64,000 nt of DNA from Deroplatys truncata (Eukaryota > Arthropoda > Insecta > Mantodea > Mantidae), in contig CM060984.1 in NCBI GenBank assembly GCA_030765065.1, positions 101,599,488 to 101,663,487 of the forward strand, in the 5' to 3' direction. Shown here piece after piece: positions 11,585 to 24,164 of this stretch. Under the pieces are notes generated by a model. That model ran no database searches and had not been told where the DNA came from. It saw only the letters and a list, made by a program, of their open reading frames with translations. A program made the translations under genes and the position numbers. Position 1 is the first letter of the stretch, and the number at the start of each line of letters is the position of its first letter.

Positions 11585-11760
11585 AGTACCGACACGGGTA
11601 GGCGAGGTCGTTAAGACATGGGCTCGTGAACGGGAAGTCTGCGGTTCATATCCCACCAGGACCGTCCTGCCTGACTGACATTTTCCAGTTTTTCCTCATT
11701 CCTAATAACTGGCAAAAGCTGGGGTGATACCCTAACTTAGGCCTAGAAAATTTCCCTCCC
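11585..11760 (+). mobile_element. SINE C, copy 1 (diverged)
   Basis: A tRNA-like head contains TAGGCGAGGTCGTTAAGAC (A-box-like) and GCGGTTCATATCCCACC (B-box-like). It is followed by TTTTCCAGTTTTTCCTCATT, corresponding to the TTTTTCGTGGTTTCCC block of the other C copies. Confidence 0.5.
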
Positions 11761-12479
11761 AAGTTTGTTTTCCCAATTAGCATTTCATATATCACCAGTG
11801 TCAACGCCTGTGGTACCGTAAGTAGTAAGAGCGGGAGATAAACACTTAAAAAAAACTGCCTTGTGCAGTTTATTCGCGTACGATGGGCGCTAATGTTAGA
11901 CTTTAACCATCTTAACACGCCAAATTCATCTCATATGAATGCATTTCAAACTTTGTGGAGGGTAAGGAATAATTCAAATTAAAGAAAAATTTCACCGCTC
12001 CTTTAGAAGTCGAAGCGAGACACCCAGGTTTAGAAGCCAGTGTGCTGACCACTTATGCGAGGGCAGTCATTTCTAAAGAAATTACATGTTACATCTATTC
12101 AATATTTGTTGTGGATCGTAACCATAACCATCTTTAAACTTCCCAGTTCAAATAACTATCCATTTAAGTTTAATACAATTTAAACCCAAGTACGTCAAAC
12201 TGAATATTGAACTCGTTCTTGTTTTAATTACATAAATTTTAATAATTAAACTGACTGAATACTAAATATAATTATGCAATACATATATACAGGATTAAAT
12301 CTATATACGTGTTATAACATGCGCATATCCATATTACGGTATACAGAGCATTTAGGGAAACGAAATTAGGAGGTTTTTCACCATAGTAGCATATGCCGCT
12401 TTTAACATCTAAGCTCATATTGTTCATCAACAATTATGTTCACTCGCTTACAGTGGCTTGGTTATTATATTATTATATT
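11761..12479. other. No gene seen
   Basis: AT-rich sequence without recognisable content. Confidence 0.45.
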
Positions 12480-12605
12480 AAACTCACACTCTCATTCATA
12501 CTTCCAGACTCTAGGGCGGATGGGAAATCATATTGGATAAAGAAAAATTCCCACTCCCAGCCGGGAATCGAACCCGGGACCTGGCTAACCACCAGACCAC
12601 AGAAG
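12480..12605 (-). mobile_element. SINE D, copy 1 (5' part)
   Basis: On the minus strand a tRNA-like head with a clean B-box (GGGTTCGATTCCCGG) leads into GAGTGGGAATTTTTC and TAGAGTCTGGAAG. The copy at 15905 has the same order. Confidence 0.65.
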
Positions 12606-12954
12606 CAGTCTGAGATGTTTTTCTTTATAATGCATCTAGATAAACAACGCACTAAACAAAACCGAATGTAATGTGTATATAACAGTAACAACGGCGTGTT
12701 ATTAGGAAAAACATATATTACTGAAACACGTATTAAATAACCCAAATTTAAACTTACACATTCCTAAGAATGTGGCTGTTCAAGATGTTGCATTTCCCCC
12801 CCCCCCCTACTTTGGTCGTGGGATGTGCTGTTCGTGTGTTAGTACATAACAAACTTATCAGTTGTAATAACTGTAGAAACAAAAGAACAACATTGCATTG
12901 ATAATTTTAGAAAACTTTCTTACCTCAACTTTTCAGATCTACGAGTATAAAAAA
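12606..12954. other. No gene seen; short poly-C
   Basis: AT-rich apart from a run of about 11 C near 12797-12807. Confidence 0.5.
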
Positions 12955-13080
12955 GGATTAATGTTGATGAGCCCGGGATCCGAAGAGCTTAGAGTGATTT
13001 TACATTTCGTCTTGCAGGATGAGAAAACCCCCCAGGAAAAGCCATGATCCAGGCAACTCGCTCCAACCCACTTTTTCACA
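12955..13080 (-). mobile_element. SINE A, copy 4 (fragment)
   Basis: It contains GATGAGCCCGGGATCCG-AAGAGCTTA and the GCAACTCGCTC block, both parts of the A body in reverse order. The tRNA-like head is missing. Confidence 0.5.
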
Positions 13081-14669
13081 TTTTTCCCATAGATGGAAGA
13101 AATTAGCTCCATTTGGGATTAAGCGGCAGTTCTTTGTCACATGAAGCGCTTCCATTTGCTGCACCACTACTTAATGCTTCAGGAGTGCTCCTTGTATTCT
13201 CCAAGTTACTCAACTCGCTTAATTCCAAATGCGCCCATCCTTGCCAACGAAGTGTTAGAGAAAACAAACACAACAGCCAGAAACTGAAGTTGTTTTTCTT
13301 AATTAAGATCTACCTACCTAACACGTGGTGAAGATGTTTGGCTATATTTTCTCAATTCCGCCCCTTTCCCGTACAGCAAAGTGGGACCAGGCTTATTAAA
13401 ATGCATTCTAACAAGCCTGGAAAGCAATAAAACAAGCGAAAGGAATTCTATCACCAAATTTGTGGGTGATTTCCAGTTTTAACGATTAGGGGCCGGACTG
13501 TAAAAATTTCGTGACTTTCAAGTCCAGAATAACATTTGTGGCGGCAAATAAAATGTATTCAGCGATCAGGTCAGCCCGGCTGTTTCTTTCCGTCTGTCCC
13601 CTCTACCGAGTGACGATCAGGAATTCGAGTAGTCGCTTGTTCTCCGTGATCCGAATGAACAATACGCAAGCAGACAACTGTCTATCGCACTCCGTACCTA
13701 CCCACAGCCACAAAGCCATTCTCTTGCTAGCAGATAAAAAATAATCACACGCAGTCTAACAGCTTAATTATTTGTAATAGCGCTCACGTAACAACAGAGT
13801 TTAACGTAATAAATTCTACAGGACGTAACTAACAATTGAATCTCTTCTTCCCCGAGAAAAAGAAGGAAAATGAGAGGTTAAAGATGAATTTATGAGAAAA
13901 GAGGGAGAGAAAAAAAATTACGTTGCAAGCCGTAGGCGTCTTTGGCAATCAAATTATTGGTAGTCACTTGTATTTAACGAAGCTTGCCCCGCTTAATAGA
14001 ACTTAACGAAGTTCGTAAGCACTACACCTATATCATCAGATTTCAGGAGCGTTCGTGTTATGGCTAAAATAATAGGGTAGCACTGGTAATGTCATTATGA
14101 ATGTTTTAAAAAAATAATATTTACAGCCGTAAAATTTTAAAAGGCTCTCCGTGTAGACTACCTTTACTTTAAATACAGAGTTTCAACTCTTAGTCATGCA
14201 GCTTATAACCTAAACAGTTTACACTTTTATCAGGCTCTCCATATAAACAACACTTGTACAGATTTCAGCAGTCTTAAATACTTCTACTTATGCCCAATTC
14301 CTTAAGTACAACGGTTTGCTAAAACTCGTAGACAGTTTGTGAACGCTCTACGTATAAAACACCTTTAATTTTATACCGATTTCAACCAAATTCAAAATGT
14401 GAGACAAACTATCAACGTTTTTAAATATATAACTTCAGCAACATGAGTATAACGGTTATTTCGTACATACAGACGCTAACAGATGTTATACATAAACAGC
14501 CTTAAGAGCTGTGGTCTATCAAGGGTTTGTAAAATATCTTTAACTTTCCATTCGGTTCACTGATATCTGCAAAACATTAGTGCTGAATGATGTATTTGTC
14601 TTAATAAAAAAAATCTTTAACGTTATTACTTTTTAGTCCTGCCTTAATTTTCGTTTTTCTCACAATGTC
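13081..14669. other. No gene seen; one small hairpin
   Basis: Mostly AT-rich. At about 13387-13421 CCAGGCTT and AAGCCTGG can form a hairpin. No coding resemblance was found. Confidence 0.45.
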
Positions 14670-14671
14670 TA

Positions 14672-15751
14672 CCGGGTGCCCCAAAAAGCACCGAGAGAAC
14701 GTAATATGTTGTGTGCTACGGCAAAGGGAACTTTTTTCAAGCTGGAACCCATGTCCGGAAAACCACGGTTTGGGAGCTGTAGAGAATGTCGAAGTTAGAG
14801 AACGGTGGGGTGTCGCAGTTCAGATCCTTTTAGGCAAGTGCCGCGGACGCTGCACACATGCAAAGATAATGTATGGTATAGGTATTGTCCATGACCAGCA
14901 GCTCCATCCATACATCTGAGAGTCCACATTACCGGAGCGATGACTACAGTTTGTGCAGTGCATTTACTGCAATGCATACTCCAGCCACAATTCTCGAGTT
15001 TGGTGCACTGACCATTATACTTTTCGCTAGAGTTGGAATTTTAAATGTTTGTAGCATGCATGTTTGGGTGGAATAGAATATGCGTGCCTAAGTTATTTGA
15101 AGTCATCAACACAGTTCAACAATAACGTATGGGCTGGGATAATTGGTGACAATATCATTGGGTCATACCTACTGCCAAACAGCCTGACAGGAGCCCGATC
15201 TACCTCTCCTTTACAAGAGATATTTTGCCTACTCTACTGGATGCAGTGCCCCTACAGGTTCGGCAGGTAACGTGGTTGCAACACGATGGAGTTCCAGCAC
15301 AAGTTGATGTAAATGCGCGGAATCACCTGAGCGTCACATAACCAAATGGATGGATTGGTATATTAGGAAAAGTTCCATAGCCTTCATGGTCGCCAAATCT
15401 TACAACCCTCGACTATTTTCTGTTGGGTACAATGAAGAGTATGGCGTACAATACTCTTCTAATGTCAGAAGACCTCGTTGCACGAATCCACAGAGCCATA
15501 GAAAAACTCACTGTCCAATCGCACCTATTGAGTCATATGCGTCTGGCTCAGCACTTCTGATGTGCGCTCCGCGATCAAGTTGGAGGTAGACAGTTTGAAA
15601 TCCTTTTGTAATGTACTGCTCTTGTTGGAGTTGCTGAATGTGGAACGGACACCCATCATCGTACCCAAACCATTCTCAAACCTCGACGCTCTACAGCGTC
15701 GAATACACAATATAAATCAGTTGTTTAGTTATTTATTTGTGAGACACCCGG
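14672..15751 (+). mobile_element. Mariner-type transposon relic with TA target duplication
   Basis: The ends are CCGGGTGCCCCA and, on the opposite strand, CCGGGTGTCTCA. Each is flanked by TA (14670-14671 and 15752-15753), as expected for the Tc1/mariner superfamily. The roughly 1,080-bp interior carries a broken transposase. Confidence 0.75.
15015..15590 (+). pseudogene. Decayed mariner-like transposase of the DUF4817-associated type
   Basis: Pieces of a DDE/D transposase are spread over all three frames. GILNVCSMHVWVE (about 15033-15078) is followed, after a break, by NNVWAGIIGDNIIGSYLLP (about 15122-15180) in another frame. Further fragments resemble the QHDGAPAH...NRWIG and SPDLTxLDFFLWG blocks, in the forms QHDGVPAQ and SPNLTTLDYFLLG. 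The end reads VGGRQFEI near 15580. These blocks and their order fit the insect mariner-like transposases whose N-terminal domain is DUF4817. Several frameshifts and stops make it certainly non-functional. No clear N-terminal domain remains. Confidence 0.7.
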
Positions 15752-16066
15752 TATAGAAGAGGCGAAATGTTGCTTTTACAGGATATTTAGACCGTTGTGG
15801 AGTAAACAACAGCGCCGTTTCACAGGCTAACGTTGGACAGTAGTGCGAAATAATTTACCTGTATACGTATAGGCGGATGCTGATAAGACAAAGGTCATGA
15901 CAACAGTAATAATGAGTGGTCAGCTAGCCGACTTCTCACCGCAGGTTCCGCATTCGATTCCCGGCCGAGGTGGGCATTTTTCTTTTATTAGGATTATTCC
16001 ATACCATCCCCAGAGTCTGGAAGTATTGATGTGAGTGAGAATGTGCGTGTGAAAATAAGTAAAAAA

Positions 16067-16764
16067 TCTGATGTATTACACTCACATGACTTTCTCTACT
16101 CTTGTACAATCTATTTTTACAAACGCCTATTCTCCATATGCTTCATGTTAATCGAGATATCGAGATGTCAATCTTATTGGTAATTTTCTTGTAGATGCAA
16201 GTGAAACATGGTAGCTTTTAAGCGATAGTCAAATATTTTAACGCTGGTTGCTATGTGGCGAATTCCATTCTCTTTGCATGTCCAGGACATAAAAATATGA
16301 ATAACGAATTTGAGAAGAAGTATAAGTATTGGAAAATTTAAGGAAATAACAAGCAATATCTCGAAAACGGTTCACTCAACAAAAGAAATGTATATGACAT
16401 AAGTTGTGTGTTTTAATGCGATCTACATTTTTTGTGTAGTAAAATTTGTTTATCTCTTATGGTTTACCAGTTATGCAAAAGTCGTTCACAATGAAGAATA
16501 CTTTTGGAGACATTCCCAGAAAATTCGAGATATACATTTCATTTCTCATGACATTATCTTAAACATATGATATTTTAATCAAAATCGTTAGAGCCATTTT
16601 TGAGAAAATTAAAATTTTCGAAAAATGTTCCATGTAAAGGGTAGTCTGGGGTGGGGGGATTTTCTTGAAAACCTTCGTGTCGCATCTCTGGAAGATACTG
16701 AACCTAAATACCAAGTTTGGTGTTTATCCGACTGTTCGTTTTTGAGTTATGCTGTTCACAGACA

Positions 16765-16816
<52 letters not shown>

Positions 16817-16949
16817 CATGTTTCCAAATATGCTTTTTTTGGATTCAGGAGGTCTCAAAACATGTATTTCCGGTGAAATCTCGGTATCGAATTTTTGGGT
16901 GGAATGCAATACTTCCCCTACTTACTATACGTAGTAGAGAAAGTAAAAA
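16067..16949 (+). mobile_element. H element, copy 1 (full, with long CA array)
   Basis: Full copy, 5' TCTGATGTATTACACTCA to 3' GAGAAAGTAAAAA. The 12-bp motif ACTTTCTCTACT at 16089-16100 is inverted as AGTAGAGAAAGT at 16933-16944. A hairpin (CTACT...AGTAG) sits just before the 3' end. A (CA)n tract at 16768-16813 lies at the family's microsatellite position. No protein is encoded; frames reading HTHTHT come from the CA tract. The architecture resembles Helentron-associated non-autonomous elements (inference). Confidence 0.75.
16768..16813. repeat. (CA)n microsatellite inside H copy 1
   Basis: An array of about 46 bp at a position that holds shorter CA/CAGA tracts in other H copies. Confidence 0.95.
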
Positions 16950-17047
16950 CGACGAAAGTCTACAGTAACGTAACTTAAAAGTTCAAAGCCATTAAATGTT
17001 TCAGTCAAAACCCCCCGATATGACCGTAGTTATTAAAGCGGGCTATA

Positions 17048-17057
17048 TAAATAAATA

Positions 17058-17106
<49 letters not shown>
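17048..17106. repeat. (AATA)/(ATA)n microsatellite at a SINE tail
   Basis: AAATAAAT followed by ATA repeats directly after the SINE D tail, consistent with expansion of the SINE's 3' simple-repeat tail. Confidence 0.9.
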
Positions 17107-17239
17107 TGTGGAATATTTACAGGAACTTTTTGTAACCATGTAAAATCCAATGGGTGTATCCATCATATATTGTATAGTACTCATATAAAAAGCTATTCTT
17201 GCTTTTATCCACGCTTTTATCCATCGTAGTACCAACAAT

Positions 17240-17449
17240 GTATGACATTGAATTTTTCAGTCTGATTCTACGGCTTCAACTTTAGCCTACACACGGCACG
17301 TGTGGGAAAACTATTATCATTGATTGACCTAATAGCGGTTAACTATGAAGCCCGGGACTTTTAAGTGTCTATTTGCGGTATTGTAAGTCGCCATCGGGTA
17401 CGTCATCTCAAGATGAGTTTGAGAACGCCTTGAGGTTTACCAGAAAAAA
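17240..17449 (+). mobile_element. SINE F, partial copy
   Basis: GCATTGAATTTTTCAGTCTG-type sequence (here with ACATTGAA) and CCTACACACGGCACGTGTGGG match the body of the copy at 18318. The tRNA-like head is absent. Confidence 0.45.
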
Positions 17450-18295
17450 TCTGATGTGTTACACTCACATGACTTTCTCTACTCTTGTACAAACTATTTT
17501 TACAAACGCTTTTTCTCCATATGCTTCATGTTAATCGAGATGTCAATCTTATTGCTAATTTTCGTGTAGATGCAAGGGGAATATGGTAGGTTTTAAGCGA
17601 TAGTCAAATATTTTAACGCTGGTTGCTATGTGACGCATTCCATTCTCTTTGCATGTCCAGGGCATAAAAAAATGAATAACGAATTTGAGAAAAAGTATAA
17701 GTATTGGAAAATTTAAGGGAATAACAAGCAATATCCCGCAAACGGTTCACTCAACAAAAGAAATGTGTATGACATAAATTGTGTATTTTAACACGATCTA
17801 TATTTTTCGTGTAGTAAAATTTTGTCTATCTCTTATGGTTTACCAGTTATGAAAAAGTCGTTCATAATGAAGAATACTTTTGGAGACATTCCCAGAAAAT
17901 TCGAGATATACATTTTATTTGTCATGACAATATCTTAAACATATGATATTTTAATCAAAATCGTTAGAGCCGTTTTTGAGAAAATTAAAATTTTCGAAAA
18001 ATGTTCCATGTAAAGGGTAGTCTGGGGTGGGGGGATTTTCTTGAAAACCTTCGTGTCGCATCTCTGAAAGATACTGAACCTAAATACCAAGTTTGGTGTT
18101 TATCCGACTCTTCGTTTTTGAGTTATGCTGTTCACAGACACACAGACAGACACACACACGGACATGTTTCCAAAAATGCTTTTTTTGGATTCAGTGAGTC
18201 TCAAAACATGTATTTCCGGTGAAATCTCGATATCGAAATTTTGGGTGGAATACAATACTTCCCCTACTTACTATACGTAGTAGAGAAAGTAAAAA
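17450..18295 (+). mobile_element. H element, copy 2 (full, short microsatellite)
   Basis: Full-length, about 846 bp, in the same orientation as copy 1 and very similar to it. The CA region is only a short CACACAGACAGACACACAC tract, which shows how variable that site is. The 12-bp subterminal motif and 3' hairpin are present. Confidence 0.75.
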
Positions 18296-18317
18296 TGTGA
18301 GTCAGGTGGGGAATTTA

Positions 18318-18480
18318 GTGCCGGCATGTTGCCATGGTAGCTAAGTTGGTTAGAGCAACGGCACGGAAAGCTGAAGATCCGTGGTTCAAATCCTGTCTAT
18401 GGCATTGAATTTTCCAGTCTGATTCTACCTCCAACATTAACCTACACACGGCATGTGTGGAAAAACAATAGACTGTCAAA
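18318..18480 (+). mobile_element. SINE F, copy with tRNA-like head
   Basis: TAGCTAAGTTGGTTAGAGC (A-box-like) and GTGGTTCAAATCC (B-box-like) are spaced as in a tRNA. The body TCCAGTCTGATTCTACC and ACACACGGCATGTGTGG follows. The tRNA-like part is not a plausible tRNA gene, because the cloverleaf closes poorly and it merges into the SINE body. Confidence 0.55.
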
Positions 18481-19722
18481 AGGTATAGGAATTCTTAAAC
18501 TGTTGGCTTCAAGTCACCTACAGTCAAACCATTATCTTACAAAGGATGCAAAACAACAGAGGCCAAGGGTCACTGACAGGCAGGTAATAACCGGTCCGAG
18601 TACTGTCTGCAAACGCCAAAAGAGTAATGGGGATGATTTGTTACCTGCGATGTCCCTGCCAGTGAAAGTCCAACCTTATTTCCTTGCGTCCTGGCTTTAA
18701 TGCTTAGAAATTCTTATGTTGATTAACCAATACTAAAGAAGTTCATTGTTAAATACTCAACCCTAAAATGTAGAAATGCGTTTCCCCTCCCTTAATGGAG
18801 GGGAGTAGTAGAATATTTACACAGGAATCGGCTTGGCAAGTAATAAAGTATCATGAATGGGTTGTTGCTGCTCGTTTGGTTTTTCCGATTGTAGTTTTCG
18901 GTGCTAGTAACTGCCTACATAATCGTCCCCCAACTACTTGTTTACGTATCTGCGATGATACAGATAGCTATGAACTTAAAGACCTCACACAGTTTGGATC
19001 CAGCCCTTGCGCCCGGAAGCACATTGCGTTGACAAGATATATTGCACACGAAATATTGCGCACGCAACTTCACACCCTAGCCAGAGGCAGGACATGAACT
19101 CACGTCCTTTTGAATTATATCGAGTTCAGTGTCAGTGGCCTCTGGACCAACATCTCTTTTCGTTCTCGTATGTTTATTGCTCACTAACATGCTCTTTGAA
19201 GTTTACTTTAATCTAGCAGTTAGAATCCAGGATCATTAATGGCAGCTCATACCTACATCATTTATTAATGTGTAGGTATATTCTCGGAAATAATTCCTAC
19301 AATGAAGCGGCCCTTGCTTTCATACCGACTTCAGCCAAATCCGAAACATATCTTCAAATGTAATATAAACTCTTGCAAATAAAATTTCAGCTACTTAGAA
19401 ATCATACATAAACTACCCCTTAATTTTGCATCTATCTCATCAAATTTGAAATGTGTCAATATTATTTTTTTCATACTCGTATACACTTGTTCTCGTAACT
19501 TGTGTGTGGGACGCTCCCATGTGTGGATATTCTAGTGTAGATACCTAAAAATAATTTTGCACTTAGTGTTGATAAAGCTTACGATTTGACACAGCCGGTA
19601 ATTTATGCAAGGTTTACCAAAAATCGATGTAGCGCAAAGAATGAGTCACTCTATATTTTATTCTCCATTATTATTACCAGTTTGATGGCCAAAAACTTTT
19701 TAGTCACCTAAAATGCCTCTAA
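18481..19722. other. No gene seen
   Basis: Mixed sequence. Frames at 18455-18700 and 18795-19097 are about 80-100 residues but resemble nothing I know. Confidence 0.45.
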
Positions 19723-20614
19723 TTTTTACTTTCTCTACTACGTATAGTAAGTAGGGGAAGTATTGCATTCCACCCAAAAATTCGATACCGAGATTTCACC
19801 GGAAATACACGTTTTGAGACCTCCTGAATCCAAAAAAAGCATTTTTAGAAACATGTCCGTGTGTGTGTCTGTGTGTGTGTGTGTCTGTGTGTGTGTGTGT
19901 CTGTGTGTGTGTGTGTCTGTGAACAGCATAACTCAAAAACGAACAATCGGATAAGCACCAAACTTGGTATTTAGGTTCAGTATCTTCCAGAGATGCGACA
20001 CGAAGGTTTTCAAGAAAATCCCCCCACCCCGGACTACCCTTTACATGGAAGATTTTTCGAAAATTTTAATTTTCTCAAAAATGGCTCTAACGATTTTGAT
20101 TAAAATATCATATGTTTAAGATATTTTTATGACAAATAAAATGTATATCTTGAATTTCCTGGGAATGTCTCCAAAAGTATTCTTCATTGTGAACGACTTT
20201 TGCATAACTGGTAAACCATAAGAGATAGACAAAATTTTACTACACAAAAAATGTAGATCGCGTTAAAATACACAACTTATGTCATATACATTTCTTTTGT
20301 TGAGTGAACCGTTTTTGAGATATTGCTTGTTATTTCCTTAAATTTTACAATACTTATACTTTTTCTCAAATTCGTTATTCATTTTTTTTATGTCCTGGAC
20401 ATGCAAAGAGATTGTAATGCGCCACACAGCAACCAACGCTTAAAAGATTTGACTATCGCTTATAACCTACCATATTCCCCTTGCATCTACAAGAAAATTA
20501 GCAATAAGATTGACATCTCGATATCTCGATTAACATGAAGCATATGGAGAATAAACGTTTGTAAAAATAGTTTGTACAAGAGTAGAGAAAGTCATGTGAG
20601 TGTAACACATCAGA
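19723..20614 (-). mobile_element. H element, copy 3 (full)
   Basis: Full-length minus-strand copy of about 892 bp, from TTTTTACTTTCTCTAC to CATCAGA. The microsatellite site (about 19858-19920) is TG interrupted at intervals by TCTG. Confidence 0.75.
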
Positions 20615-20629
20615 TTTTTTTTAATGTGA

Positions 20630-22012
20630 AGCAGTAAGAATGATGCCGCGATGGTGCAACAATTTGGTAATCGAATGTGGTTGCCACCTTTTCTCATTGT
20701 CTCCAATATCTGATGTTGATTCTGCTGCCGGCTGCTTCATGGTTAGATATGAGTACTTTCCCTCAGGATATGCGTGGATGTGTTGTGAAGGACAATACGA
20801 GTTTAAATTGACTGAGTTAATATTTGGGTTCTTGAATTGAGTTGGCGACCGTTTGAAATGAAGAAATAGGTTTACTCTGAATCGTAGCACTCGAAATTAT
20901 GACAATTGAATTATTATGCTTGCTAACATCTGCAGTATCAAAGTTACGGTTGGAAATAACTTTCCGCAATAAAAGAAACTAGAAGCATAACCTGCCGCGA
21001 GTCACTAAAATGTTACTCGGAAAGATCTCTCGCGACAGCCGCGAAATCTTACTCTCACAAGCGCGTCACTATGCGCTTAAAATCACATACGTTAAGTATC
21101 GCTGACGGTGCCAGCGAGAGTAACTCTCTGATTTAGATGCCCGCCTTTATATTACTTAAGCCACGCCTACATTAGAATTACTCCCATCAAACTTATTTCA
21201 CGCCCGGGCCAATATTCATCTCTTCGTAGGCGTTACTGACTGCTTAGTAAGGATCCTGGATAAAATCTCGGAAATACCTTTCACTTCCCCTTTTCAGAAT
21301 TTTGGCCTACGTGACTGTAAACTTACTGTTCTTATAACCTAACTGCGTTCCCAGTAATCCTTAAGCTAATGTGTTCTCTATTCGGCTGATACTAATGACT
21401 TTCGTTACATGGCTCGCTAATTGCCTTTTCGTGGTAAATCTTTTCAACTCAAGCTTGTTATACTATACAATGATTTAATATACCAAAATCATTTATTGTA
21501 ATTGTTTTTCTATCTTACTATCATTTCTTTACTTAATTATTTATATATTTCGGTCAATAATTACAGTATTAAATGACAATAATTACAAACAAACGATCTA
21601 AAACTGAGATTTATTTAGTTTATTAAAATTAGTATACAGAAAGTTACCTGTATAATTATTTTATACATGTTTATAACTGCTATACAGGGAGTAAAAGTAG
21701 GTATGACTATTGATGAGACAAATTATAACTTAGTTTAAAATATATACCTATTTGTTCCTTGTCTTGTTTGAAGAATGTGAAAGGAAAACTAGGACAATTG
21801 TTTTTGAAGCAGATCTTTTCAAACTGTAGCATTAACTCTTTGGAGTTCTCAGATTATACGAAATTCATGCGAATTAATAGCACTTCACACACTATGACAA
21901 TAGCAATCTGACTGTAGCACTCATTAACACACAAAAAAAGGGAAACTAACCTGTGTCATCCCTAGTTTGGAATATGAATTCATAACTGCTTCCCTTACAG
22001 TAGCCTTCCCTC

Positions 22013-22108
<96 letters not shown>

Positions 22109-22270
22109 CCAACTCTTTCCAGACAAACTATTAAATAGGAGCATGCCTTTTTCCCCAAGAAAGCAAGTAAAGGATGTACAACATTACTGGCATTTCTCCT
22201 TACCAGCCGAATAGTTAAATTTCTGATATCCTACACTGTGACATGTCAGTAATATAAAACTGTTATAAAT
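20630..22270 (+). mobile_element. Unclassified interspersed repeat E, copy A
   Basis: Long matches occur elsewhere: 20640-21600 with 48350-50165, 20660-21130 with the minus strand of 63105-63600, and 21650-22270 with 27035-27605. Shared landmarks are GTTGATTCTGCTGCC, GAATCGTAGCACT, TTGAATTATTATxC, GCCTACGTGACTG and TTTCTTTAxTTAATTATT. No protein domain or terminal repeat could be read. It may be an LTR, a LINE untranslated region or a DNA element. Confidence 0.55.
22015..22106. repeat. (CA)n microsatellite inside repeat E
   Basis: A pure CA array of about 92 bp. The related copy at 27035 has only a short non-repetitive stretch at this site. Confidence 0.95.
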
Positions 22271-23194
22271 GCAATGAAGGCAAAAAAAGGGGGGAAGCCA
22301 TATAAATAGAAAATGACATAAAATGACCTAATAAATCTATATTTTTATTAATCTGGGAACCCCAATGAGGATTTATGTAGGTACATGTTAACAACGTCTA
22401 TAATGCAACAATTAAAAAACGTGATGTCATTAGAATCCGGGTCCTGATTGTTTTTAATATATGCAACTTAAGACAAAACAGTACACATATTTCTGTGCCA
22501 CTTATGGCATGTTCAAGTAAGTAATGCAGTGGCAGCATTTTTCCCTCTCGCAAAATGCATGTCTCCATTGTTAACTTTTTGTACCATCATTATCGCCTCT
22601 TCCTGACGTTTGCATTTGCTGCAGCAACTTTTAGCTGAGGCATTTTCTTGTTCATTGGATACTGTGGTATCAGTTTACAAGCAGTTTGTTTTAACTGGTC
22701 ACACCTTAGCTAATGTGACGGATATGCGATACCTGCCACCTTGACTGGCTGGGATGGTCTACACTCTACAGAGTAAACAGAGGTGCATTGCAAGATAATC
22801 GCACCTTTGTTTCCAGACGTCGCGGCCGCGTCGTCAAGTCGTGACCCTAACTTTCGCTCGAACTAGACCTTGGGTTCACTTTCGTAGCCAAGGACTCGAG
22901 CATCGTGAGCATTTTCTCAGCATTTTGCTTTTTAGTACTTAAAACACGATGTGTATAGCAAGCCACGCAACCCATTACCATTTCAGAACGATTTTACAAA
23001 CTATTAATAGACATAAATAGCGTAGAAGGCACGATCTATATATCCTTTAATGTCATTTAATAATACATTACGATATAAGTGTGCTAAGTGCATCATTGTA
23101 GAACGAGGAAGAATTGAAAACACAAAAAAGTCGAGTATTTTCTACTTCCGAAATTCTCCAATACATTTAACGCCTGTATATTCCATACTGTTTG
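22271..23194. other. No gene seen
   Basis: AT-rich, with a moderately GC-rich patch near 22800-22900. No recognisable coding. Confidence 0.45.
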
Positions 23195-24004
23195 GTTTTT
23201 CTTTCTCTACCACGTATACAGTAGGTAGAGAAGATATTGCATTCCACCCAAATCTCGATACCGAGATTTCACCGGAAATACATGTTTTGAGGCTCCCTGA
23301 ATCCAAATAAAGCAATTTTGGAAACATGTCCGTATGTGTGTCTGTGAACAGCATAACTCAGATAAACACCAAACTTCGTATTTGAGTTCAGTATTTTCCA
23401 AGGATGCGACACGAAGATTTTTCAAGAAAATTCCTCACCCCAACTACCCTATATGGAATATTTTTCAAAAACTTTGATTTTCTAAAAAATGGCTCTTAAC
23501 GATTTTGATTAAAATATCATACATGTAAGATATTTACAAGATAGATAAATTGTCCATCTTGGATTTTCTGGGAATAACCCAGGAGGTCTTTTTCATTCGG
23601 AAGGAATTTTGTATAATCTTGTATATCTGGTAAACGTTAAGCGATAGATGAAAACATAACATACAAAACTGTAGTCCTCTTTAAAATGCACAATTTACTT
23701 AAAATAAGATTTTTTTGTGGCATAAGCCGTTTCCTAAGATATCCGTTATTATAGATTCGAATTGTTCAGTACTTGTCATTCTTTTAAAGTTCCATCGATG
23801 TTCATAGAAACAGTCCAGTTCTTAAACATTTGACTGTCGCTGTTCTCTTTGTATCTATAATGAAATGTGTAGTGTAGCTGTTTTTTCAAAGGTTTATTTG
23901 GATTAAAATGTAGATAGAAAAATAAGCTTTAGTAAGAATAGTTTGTATATCCACTAATAAACGATAGAGGCTAGAGAAAGTCTTGTGAGTGTGTCACATA
24001 AGAT
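23195..24004 (-). mobile_element. H element, copy 4 (diverged)
   Basis: Runs from TTCTTTCTCTACCACG to GTCACATAAGA. It keeps the core blocks TTTTGATTAAAATATCAT and TTTCTGGGAATA but is clearly more diverged than copies 1-3. The microsatellite is reduced to GTGTGTCTGTG. Confidence 0.65.
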
Positions 24005-24164
24005 CTTTTATTTTGGATCAATAGTTTACATCAGTAGGTTACCCTGAAGCCAAAAATCGTATTTTTAAGTGCGTGTGTTTAGGCCCTCTTAGAAAATAGC
24101 CTATATGGCAGTTTAATTACTTTACCAACTGTAGGGGGTTTCTAATGGAGCTCAGAATCAAAGC

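Larger units (their letters stand above)
15905..17047 (+). mobile_element. SINE D, copy 2, split by an H element
   Basis: The 5' part (15905-16066) has a B-box (GCATTCGATTCCCGG), GTGGGCATTTTTC and AGAGTCTGGAAG. It breaks at an A-run, and H copy 1 occupies 16067-16949. The 3' part then resumes and ends CCGATATGACCGTAG-TTATTAAAGCGGG. The intact copy at 51850 has the same tail, which confirms the two halves belong together. The SINE is therefore older than the H insertion. Confidence 0.65.

Noticed and set aside
16625-16968. Histidine/threonine-rich proteins across the CA array
   Set aside because: They are translations of a microsatellite within H copy 1, and similar frames in other copies are broken.
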